The notes under the pieces: model-generated
The model's database searches: none
Told to the model about the DNA's origin: nothing
Seen by the model: only the letters and a program-made list of their open reading frames with translations
Translations under genes and position numbers: made by a program
Shown here: positions 57,608 to 64,000 of the stretch, piece after piece
Layout: each line of letters opens with the position of its first letter
Numbering within the stretch: the first letter of the stretch is position 1
From: Amycolatopsis taiwanensis DSM 45107
GTDB lineage: Bacteria; Actinomycetota; Actinomycetes; Mycobacteriales; Pseudonocardiaceae
Length of the DNA stretch: 64,000 bases
Assembly (NCBI RefSeq): GCF_000519205.1
Contig: NZ_JAFB01000026.1
Location: forward strand, 62,001 to 126,000
Reading direction: 5' to 3'

Positions 57608-58722
57608 TTGGCCCCCAAGGCATTCCACACCGCGACTGCACCGGCGGCATCCGGGGCGCCGATCCACCCCAGCCCCGATGACGACGGCACACCCAGCCGG
57701 ATGACCGTGTCCGGGCGCCATCGGCGGGCCGCGCCCAAATCCGCGACCGGGCCAGTGATCACGGCCAGCACGCCGCCCGGCCTGGCGGCGGTCACCGTGG
57801 CCACCGGCATCAAGGGCTCGTCATCTCGAGCGTCCTGCGCCATCAGGCACAGTTGGTCCAGCAACGTTCGTACCACCCGCAAACCGCTGTCTACCGGGGT
57901 GTCCAGGCCGGCCGGGGTGATCAAGCGACAATGCTGACCCGCCATTGCCGAGGCGTACAACAACGACGCCGCCACCTCGACGGCCTCCTCGAACATGGCC
58001 GGACTCATCGCACCAGGGCGGGTATCGAGCACCGTCGTGAAGCGAGGCTGCGCAGGATCCGCATAGTCGCGTACCATCAGCTGGCCGGTCCGGGCCGTTG
58101 CCTTCCAGTGGAGATACCGAACCTCATCCCCGATCACATATTGCCGGACTTCCCGCAGATCCGCCGAACCACGCAGCGGCGGATCGGTGATCGGCCCGTC
58201 ATGGTGGTGCCGCGGATGTCCGGCACGCACCGGACGCGCCGGATGCAATCGCGGATACGCCCACAGAAAAGCGGTACTGCCCACGGTCCGGTCGCCCTGG
58301 GCAAGGCCGAAGGGGTCAAAACGGTTCAGCGCCAACGGTCCTGCCTGGACCCGCCCACGCCGAAACGTCGGCAGCTCGTAGTGGTACGTGGCCTCCGCGC
58401 CGGGCGCGAGCGGGCGCACCCAAACCTTGCGCGTCTGGGCCCCCGCCCGGTCATCCGCGGCGAAACCGCCCTGTCGTCGGGAAGTTTCGTTGCGCACCAC
58501 CAAAGTCGCCAACGCCGGTGTGCCCCGCTCCAGCCGGTCCGGCTGCACCGACCGCTCGATCTCCACCTTCGGCCGGAAAACCGTCGCCACCACGGCCGCG
58601 AGCACGGCGCCCAGCAAGACCCCGGCAACGGCCCGGAAAAACGGGTACCCAGCCAGTTCCCCTACCAGGTAACAACACACGGCGCCGACGAGCACGGCGA
58701 CGCCGCGGCGGGTGAGCCGCAC
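57604..58722 (-). CDS. DUF58 membrane protein
   Basis: A 372-residue protein with two N-terminal TM helices (VAVLVGAVCCYLVG; FRAVAGVLLGAVLAAVVATV) and a vWA-like DUF58 domain containing the family block GDEVRYLHWKATARTGQLMV. In many bacteria MoxR, DUF58 and TgpA-type genes occur together, as here, possibly as a chaperone system; the client is unknown. It starts GTG two bases after the MoxR stop and overlaps the next gene by 4 bases. Confidence 0.92.
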   Translation of the reverse strand: MRLTRRGVAVLVGAVCCYLVGELAGYPFFRAVAGVLLGAVLAAVVATVFRPKVEIERSVQPDRLERGTPALATLVVRNETSRRQGGFAADDRAGAQTRKVWVRPLAPGAEATYHYELPTFRRGRVQAGPLALNRFDPFGLAQGDRTVGSTAFLWAYPRLHPARPVRAGHPRHHHDGPITDPPLRGSADLREVRQYVIGDEVRYLHWKATARTGQLMVRDYADPAQPRFTTVLDTRPGAMSPAMFEEAVEVAASLLYASAMAGQHCRLITPAGLDTPVDSGLRVVRTLLDQLCLMAQDARDDEPLMPVATVTAARPGGVLAVITGPVADLGAARRWRPDTVIRLGVPSSSGLGWIGAPDAAGAVAVWNALGAK

Positions 58723-58724
58723 GC

Positions 58725-59678
58725 TTACCGTCCACTCGCGACAGTCGGCGCGGCGGTGTCGGCCAGCAGTTCGTCCACCACCTCACGGGTCTGCCGCTGG
58801 TTCAGCTCCGCGTCGGGGGTCAGCACCAGACGATGCCCGAGCACCGGATGAGCCACATCCTTCACATCATCCGGCGTCACGTACTCACGCCCGTGCGTGG
58901 CGGCGAGCGCCTGCGCCGCGCGGATCAACGCGATGCTGCCACGCGGGCTCGCCCCGTACCGGATCGCCGGATGCGTCCGGCTCGCCGCGGCCAGCCGGAC
59001 CGCGTACGAGACGATTTCCGGCGCCAGATGGGACTTGCGCACCTGGGTTATGACCTGCTGCAACGCGGCGATGTCGAGCACCGGCCGCAGCTCGTTCGGG
59101 GTGATCCCGGCGCAGTCGCCCATCACCACCATCACCTCGGCGTCATGCTCGGGATACCCGACCGACAGCCGCATCAGGAACCGGTCCAGCTGCGCCTCCG
59201 GCAGCCGGTAGGTGCCCTCCATCTCGATCGGATTCTGCGTCGCCACAACGAAAAACGGCCGCGGCACGTCCTGACTGACCGAGTCGACCGTCACCCGGTG
59301 CTCGGCCATCACCTCCAGCAGCGCGGCCTGCGTCTTGGGCGTGCCCCGGTTGATCTCGTCGGCCAGCACCACGTTCGCGAAGATCCCGCCGGGGTGGAAC
59401 TGGAACTGCTCGGCGCCCTGGTGGTACACCATCACGCCGGTGATATCCCCGGGCAGCAGGTCCGGCGTGAACTGGATCCGGCTCCACCGGCCACCGATGC
59501 TGGCCGCGATGCAGCGGGCCAAGGTGGTCTTCCCGACCCCGGGCACGTCCTCGATCAGCAGGTGCCCCTCGGCGAACAACGCCGCGACGGCCAGCCGGAC
59601 GGTGTCGGCCTGGCCGCGCAGCACTGTCTGCACGTTGTCGGCGATGAGGTCGTAGGCCGCTTTCGGCGTCAGGGTCAC
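58725..59678 (-). CDS. MoxR-family AAA+ ATPase
   Basis: A 317-residue AAA+ protein with Walker A EDVPGVGKTTLARC, Walker B NVVLADEINRGTPKTQAAL, sensor 1 FFVVATQNPIEMEGTY and sensor 2 GASPRGSIALIRAAQ. MoxR proteins assemble partner complexes through their vWA-type partner, here the DUF58 protein. GTG at 59678 overlaps the upstream FN3 gene stop by 4 bases (GTGA), in a four-gene coupled operon. Confidence 0.94.
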   Translation of the reverse strand: MTLTPKAAYDLIADNVQTVLRGQADTVRLAVAALFAEGHLLIEDVPGVGKTTLARCIAASIGGRWSRIQFTPDLLPGDITGVMVYHQGAEQFQFHPGGIFANVVLADEINRGTPKTQAALLEVMAEHRVTVDSVSQDVPRPFFVVATQNPIEMEGTYRLPEAQLDRFLMRLSVGYPEHDAEVMVVMGDCAGITPNELRPVLDIAALQQVITQVRKSHLAPEIVSYAVRLAAASRTHPAIRYGASPRGSIALIRAAQALAATHGREYVTPDDVKDVAHPVLGHRLVLTPDAELNQRQTREVVDELLADTAAPTVASGR

Positions 59679-61780
59679 GACTTACCTTTCTGGCTTTTCC
59701 ACAGGCTTTTCGAGCGGGTTCCGGCCAGCAGCGCGGTCGGGAAGAGCAGGAACACGAAGCCCGCCCCCGGGTCGCCCAGCCAGCTATCCGTGCCGGTGCC
59801 CTCCGAGTTCTTGATGGTCGCCTTGACCGGCACCGAACCCGCCCAGAACGCACTGTTGAACGTGATGGTGGTGATGCCGTTGCACGGCACCCAGGCGGAG
59901 TTGACATTGATGAAGGTCGCCATGCAGGTCGCGGCCGCACCGTTCGCGTTGGCGTCGACGGTGACGACCAGGTTGCCGCCTTGAGATGCGCCATGAACCT
60001 TGACGATCTTCACGGTCGGTGGACCGGCCGGGATCGTGACCTGCTTCGTACCGGCGGCACCGGTGAGCTGCGAGCCCGAGCCGTACTTGGTAAGTGCTCG
60101 GACGGTCACGGTGACGGTGCCCGTCAGCCCGGTGAGCGTCGTGGAGGTGCCCGACACCGAGCGGCTGCCCTGGCCGGAAACGGACACCTGGTAGTTCACC
60201 AGGTCCGCGCCATGCAGGTTGGGCGCCGTCCAGGACACCGAGACCCGGCCCGAACTGACGTTCGCGGTCACGACGGGCGCGTCCGCGGGCTGCCCGAGCG
60301 TGACCGATTTGGCGCTGGCGGCGGGGCCGCGACCCGCCGAGTTCTCCGCGGCCACGCTGATCACGTAGGACTTTCCACTGGTCAGACCGGTTAGTGTCGT
60401 GCTCGCCGACGATCCGTCGACGGTGGTCGAACCACCCGGCCAGGAGACGACGTATCTGGTGATTCGCGATCCGTTGCTCGGCGCGGCCGACCACGACACC
60501 TTCACCGAACCGTTGCCGCCGACGGTCGCGCTGACCCCCCTCGGCGCGCCCGGCACTGTCGCGGACGCGGTGGTCGGCGGGCCGGCGGGCGGTGGCGCGG
60601 CAGGTGGCGGCGCTTGCTGCTGGGTCTCGGTCTGCGGGCCCGGGTTCGGCGTGCGGTGAGACTGAGCGTCGACGTCCACGTCGGCGGTGGAGCCGTTCTT
60701 GCCGTCCACCACCAGCACGTGCGAGCCGTCCGGGTTGTCGACGTAGATCCGCCCGTCCTGACCGGCGGCGGGCTTCGACGCACCACCTGAGCCGGGAATC
60801 TTCTTCGTGCTCTTCAACGCGCCGGTGCTGTCGTAGGTGAGCACGTCGTTCCGGGTCTGGTCCACCAGCACCACGGTGTGTGCGGTGGCGACCGGCCCGG
60901 CGAACCGGCTCCCGGCGGGCAGGCCGACCGATACGGGCTTGACGACCGGGCTGTCCTTCAGCAGCCCGGAGGCGTCGATGAGATGCAACTGGCTCTGGTC
61001 AGGATCGGCGACGGCGAGCCGCCCGTCGACGGTGCTGTTCGCGACCTGGACAGTAGAGCGCAGATCGACGCCGATGTTGGCTGCGTCGCCGAGCCCATCC
61101 GTGCCGACGGGGCTCAGCGTGTCGGCGGTCGTGTCGATCACGACGAGCTGATCGTCGACAACGGACAGCGCTCCGTCGTGGCCCTGTGGCAGGCGCGCGG
61201 GGCAGGACGGCAGCGTCGCGTCCTTCGGCAGCTCGCAGATCGCGCCGTTGTCGATGCGGTGAATCCACACCGTCCCATCGGAGGTCGCGACGGGGTCGGA
61301 CACCGGCCCGCCCGCGGCGACGGTCGCCATTGGATCGCCGAGCCGGACGATCTGCCCAGCGTTGCGGTAGACGAGGTACGGACCGCCGGCGACCTCCAGC
61401 ACCACCGGTTCCTCGGTGGCGGGCGGGGTCGCGCTGTTCTCCACGCTGAGCGTCGACTTGCTGAATTCGGTGATGCGGGTCCGCTCGACGACGTACCCGG
61501 AGCGAGCTCCCTGCGTCACCTGGCTGCCCTGCGCAACACCGGGCACGCTTGCCCGCGCGTCCACCTGGCCAGTGGCACCGTCCACGTGGTACGTGGACTG
61601 GGACGCGGTGTTGTAGACCCAGTGGCCGACCTGGATGAACTGAAGGCTCGGCGGCAGCGGCACGTTGCCGGTGAGGGCCATGCAGACCGCCGCGACGCAG
61701 CACGCGACCACGACCACCGCGGCACGGCTGCGCACCGCCGCGCCGAGGAAGCGCCGCAGTCTCGAACTGGACAGATCCAT
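59675..61780 (-). CDS. Surface protein with beta-propeller-like and two FN3 domains
   Basis: A 701-residue protein with an N-terminal TM (VVVVACCVAAVCMALTG), then about 320 residues of beta repeats (GQIVRLGDPMATVA; TVDGRLAVADPDQSQLHLID; AGQDGRIYVDNPDGSHVLVV) resembling a propeller. A Pro-rich linker follows, then two fibronectin type III domains (about 410-590), a beta domain with two Cys, and a C-terminal hydrophobic segment. It faces the cell exterior by topology. It is first in the operon with moxR, DUF58 and the transglutaminase-like gene, and divergent from eccE. GTG 61786 is an alternative start. Confidence 0.8.
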   Translation of the reverse strand: MDLSSSRLRRFLGAAVRSRAAVVVVACCVAAVCMALTGNVPLPPSLQFIQVGHWVYNTASQSTYHVDGATGQVDARASVPGVAQGSQVTQGARSGYVVERTRITEFSKSTLSVENSATPPATEEPVVLEVAGGPYLVYRNAGQIVRLGDPMATVAAGGPVSDPVATSDGTVWIHRIDNGAICELPKDATLPSCPARLPQGHDGALSVVDDQLVVIDTTADTLSPVGTDGLGDAANIGVDLRSTVQVANSTVDGRLAVADPDQSQLHLIDASGLLKDSPVVKPVSVGLPAGSRFAGPVATAHTVVLVDQTRNDVLTYDSTGALKSTKKIPGSGGASKPAAGQDGRIYVDNPDGSHVLVVDGKNGSTADVDVDAQSHRTPNPGPQTETQQQAPPPAAPPPAGPPTTASATVPGAPRGVSATVGGNGSVKVSWSAAPSNGSRITRYVVSWPGGSTTVDGSSASTTLTGLTSGKSYVISVAAENSAGRGPAASAKSVTLGQPADAPVVTANVSSGRVSVSWTAPNLHGADLVNYQVSVSGQGSRSVSGTSTTLTGLTGTVTVTVRALTKYGSGSQLTGAAGTKQVTIPAGPPTVKIVKVHGASQGGNLVVTVDANANGAAATCMATFINVNSAWVPCNGITTITFNSAFWAGSVPVKATIKNSEGTGTDSWLGDPGAGFVFLLFPTALLAGTRSKSLWKSQKGKS

Positions 61781-61921
61781 CGCCACGTCGGGATCGTAGC
61801 GGCGCCGGATACACGGCGGATACATCTGGCGGCAAAACCGGGCCGGCAACCGAAAACCCTGTCACCGAAAACTCAGGTTCTCCCGGAAAGCTGGGCGGGG
61901 ACGGCTCGAGGAGGAATTCCG

Positions 61922-63229
61922 GTGACTCATCTTGGCGCGCCCCAGGCATTACCACGGCACTTGCCCGCACCACCGCAGGCAGTTCCCGCCGCGCAGCCGA
62001 CTCCGTATGGCACCGCGAGCTCCGCCGCGGCGGGCTCGCGCGAAGCGGCTCGTGCGGCCGCGGTGGCCGCATTGTCAGCGGCTAGTTCGGCCCAGGCGAG
62101 TTCGCAGTGGGCGAGCCCACAGTGGTCGAGCACCACGCCAACGACCGCATCGCGCGAAATACCGGTTACTCCGGCGAAACCAACGCCGTCCCGACGCCGT
62201 GAACGGCGCCCGACCACCGTCCGGGTGGTCCAGATCATCTGCTGTGAGCTCGCGGTACTGGCGCTCGCCCTCACCATCGGCCGCTCATGGGCCACGACCG
62301 GTTCCGTCGCTTTTGGATCTTTTGTCGTCGTGGCGATCACCGCGGCGCGAATCCGCGGCCGCTGGGCCTACGAATGGCTGATCCTTTCCTACGGTTACCT
62401 GTCGCGTCGACGTGATCGCGACTTGCCGGGCGCCGCCGGCGGAGCGCTGTTGAGGTCGATCGCGCCGGAAACAAAGGGGTTTGAGGACACTCTCGACGGC
62501 GACCAGGTCTTCCTGGTCAGCCGCGCGGCGGGAATCAGCGCGGTCCTGCAACCCGCACCGGGTCCGCTGCCGCCCGCCGAGGCGATGCTGCCGCCGTCCG
62601 ACGAGCGTGGCCTGGCCTTCGCCGTGCAAGTGATCCACCACGTCGGTCCGGGCGGCGGGCAGGCGCCGCGGGTGTGGGTCGCTCTGCAGGCGCTTCGCAC
62701 GATCGACGTGCATCAGGACACCGACATCCGGCGGGAGCTCGGCAACGCGCTGCGGCGGGTGCGGCGGCGACTCCGCCGGGACGGCCTGTCCACCGTCGCG
62801 CTGGGCGAGCGCGAGTTCTGTGGCACGGTCGCCTCGCTCGCGCACGTCACCGCGGGCCGGGGCCGAGTGCGGGAGGAGTGGCGGCTCTGGCACAGCGGGC
62901 CGATCGCGCAGGCGACGTTCCGGCTCGGCGGCTGGGCACGCCTTTCCGCGGCGTTCGCGCCGCAGGTGGTACGCGGCCTGCTCGCGGCGGCGCCACACGC
63001 GGCGGTGACGATCTCGGTCACCACAAGCCGGTCGGCCACCGCGACCCGCACAGACGCGACCATGCGCGTCGCGGCGGCGAGCTTGCCAGTGCTGGAACAG
63101 GCCGCACAAACGCTTGCCCGGCTGGCCGACGGCTACGGCCTCGCCACGGAAAGGCTCGACGGCCGCCACGCCTGGGGCCTGGCCGCGACCCTGCCCATCG
63201 GCCTCCCCGAAACCCCACGATCGCGGTAA
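61922..63229 (+). CDS. eccE: EccE, type VII secretion membrane protein
   Basis: A 435-residue ESX core subunit. A low-complexity Ala/Pro/Ser N-terminus of about 100 residues precedes two TM helices (IICCELAVLALALTIGRSWA; SVAFGSFVVVAITAARI) and the EccE domain beginning RWAYEWLILSYGYLSRRRDR. GTG at 61922 has GAGGAATTCCG upstream; the frame is open far to the left but that part is the antisense of the FN3 gene. It completes the EccB/C/D/E/MycP set and lies at the right end of the locus. Confidence 0.88.
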   Translation: MTHLGAPQALPRHLPAPPQAVPAAQPTPYGTASSAAAGSREAARAAAVAALSAASSAQASSQWASPQWSSTTPTTASREIPVTPAKPTPSRRRERRPTTVRVVQIICCELAVLALALTIGRSWATTGSVAFGSFVVVAITAARIRGRWAYEWLILSYGYLSRRRDRDLPGAAGGALLRSIAPETKGFEDTLDGDQVFLVSRAAGISAVLQPAPGPLPPAEAMLPPSDERGLAFAVQVIHHVGPGGGQAPRVWVALQALRTIDVHQDTDIRRELGNALRRVRRRLRRDGLSTVALGEREFCGTVASLAHVTAGRGRVREEWRLWHSGPIAQATFRLGGWARLSAAFAPQVVRGLLAAAPHAAVTISVTTSRSATATRTDATMRVAAASLPVLEQAAQTLARLADGYGLATERLDGRHAWGLAATLPIGLPETPRSR

Positions 63230-63351
63230 CCCGCGCTCCTGGTCAAGGTGCGGTATAAACCTACGGGAGGGCAAGAAAACCAGCGGCCAACCAGCAGCCG
63301 GCATCTGGTGTCGAACCCCCCACCCTGCGCCAAGGACCGCCAGGAGACCGC

Positions 63352-63789
63352 ATGGCGACCACACCACCGCCCTGGCGACGCCTCGCCATAGAAGCCCTCT
63401 TCCACGCCATGGAAAAGGACCAAGACGCCGTCGACAGATCCATGACCGAACTCATCCAGACCCACGGCACCGAAACCATCCCCGAAGCCGCCACCCTCTG
63501 GGCTGACGCCCTCATCGCCAATTGGCCAGACCTCCGCAACAAGGCCCACCGCGGATTCACGTTCTACAACGAAGAAACCGGACAAGACCGGGACATCAAC
63601 GACGTCCACCCAGCCGTCGTCTGGGCCGCCCGCTTCATAACAGCGCGAGCACTGAACGACGACGACCAACTCGAAGCCCTGTTCGCATCACCCCCCAGCG
63701 ACCGGGCCTACGCAGACTGCGTCGAAGCCCTCCTTGACACCGTCGCCACAAGCCTCCGCAACCTCACCGAGGGAACCACCGATTCCTGA
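63352..63789 (+). CDS. Small hypothetical protein
   Basis: A 145-residue acidic helical protein (AIEALFHAMEKDQDAVDRSM; VWAARFITARALNDDDQLEA) without recognised domain. AGGAGACCGC precedes the ATG. It is separated from eccE by 120 bases and may be unrelated to the secretion locus. Function unknown. Confidence 0.75.
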   Translation: MATTPPPWRRLAIEALFHAMEKDQDAVDRSMTELIQTHGTETIPEAATLWADALIANWPDLRNKAHRGFTFYNEETGQDRDINDVHPAVVWAARFITARALNDDDQLEALFASPPSDRAYADCVEALLDTVATSLRNLTEGTTDS

Positions 63790-63863
63790 CCGAAGTGCGT
63801 CGCCTGCAACCGACACGAGACTAGAGCTGGTAGTCGTATCGAGCTTTACGTTTCGGGAGCCCA

Positions 63864-64000
63864 TCATGGGGTGGACGCCGGGCTCTCGCGCCGCTCGCGC
63901 TCGGCCTCGCGCTGGAGCGCGGCGTCGTGCAGCGCCCGCAGTTCCCGGAGTTCGGCCAGCACCAGCTCCAGCGTCGCGGCCTGATCCTCCGCCGATTTGG
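63864..64000 (-). CDS. C-terminal end of a coiled-coil protein, 5' end outside window
   Basis: The last 45 codons of a minus-strand gene ending TGA at 63864. The visible part is a charged heptad-like helix (ATLELVLAELRELRALHDAA then LQREAERERRESP), consistent with a coiled-coil tail. No domain can be named. Confidence 0.6.
   Translation of the reverse strand, partial: KSAEDQAATLELVLAELRELRALHDAALQREAERERRESPASTP

Noticed and set aside
60878..61921. The EccE frame is open for more than 1 kb upstream of its likely start
   Set aside because: This part is antisense to the FN3 gene and its product is Arg/Gly/His-rich without domain pattern; GTG at 61922 has a good ribosome binding site and the EccE homology begins after it.
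1..64000. CRISPR array, replication origin, riboswitch
   Set aside because: No spaced repeat array, DnaA-box cluster or conserved riboswitch core was recognised on reading; a covariance-model search was not possible.

Overview
The window is high-GC DNA (GC-rich third codon positions, frequent GTG starts, many 4-base ATGA/GTGA overlaps) from an actinomycete, most likely of the Pseudonocardiales (Amycolatopsis-like; inferred from protein style, no search was run). Most of it is one large type VII secretion (ESX/T7SS) locus built around a 17.5-kb gene for a 5,835-residue secreted polymorphic toxin.

Layout. 1-4.7 kb: galT (running off the left edge), a DeoR-type regulator, an MprAB-like two-component pair followed by a perfect 23-bp hairpin, and an orphan NarL-type response regulator. 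4.9-11.5 kb: tRNA-Arg(CCU) with two further copies of its 3' end, which bound two decayed integrative elements in tandem. They carry two dead integrases (one with a fused GntR tail), a secreted protein, a pentapeptide-repeat membrane protein, a truncated TPR protein plus NUDIX hydrolase, and an HNH enzyme resembling type IV restriction nucleases. 11.8-18 kb: two divergent orphan OmpR regulators, a beta-helix/AAA+ EccA-like protein coupled to a SARP regulator with an extra LuxR HTH, and a histidine kinase. 18-28.6 kb: ESX core and substrates: eccC with four downstream substrate-like genes, two WXG100 genes, mycosin, YbaB and a small Esx-like gene leading into the toxin. 28.6-46.1 kb: the giant toxin. 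46-48.2 kb: IS5 and IS30 remnants around a DUF222 HNH gene. 48.2-63.2 kb: eccB, eccD, a degenerate Ser/Thr kinase, a second DUF222 insertion, an operon of FN3/beta-propeller-like protein, MoxR, DUF58 and a degenerate transglutaminase, then eccE. The right edge holds one small hypothetical gene and the 3' end of another.

How it fits together. EccB, EccC, EccD, EccE and MycP would form the ESX membrane complex, with the EccA-like protein as cytosolic chaperone. YbaB, the small Esx-like protein and the toxin form one tight cluster, as expected for a toxin with its export partners. The toxin reads, from N to C terminus: WXG-like export domain with hydrophobic helices, long Pro/Ala/Gly linker, a repeated module, a SecA-like DEAD motor domain, the same module again, coiled regions, an amidohydrolase-like TIM-barrel domain, a hydrophobic block, a caspase-like Cys/His domain, a HELTH metallopeptidase-like domain, and a pierisin/scabin-like ADP-ribosyltransferase tip.

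The most unusual points are the SecA-like motor bracketed by a 617-bp direct repeat of about 95% identity, a probable +1-frame gene overprinted in the toxin gene just before the ART tip, the absence of an obvious immunity gene, and the clustering of pseudoenzymes (kinase and transglutaminase) in the locus.
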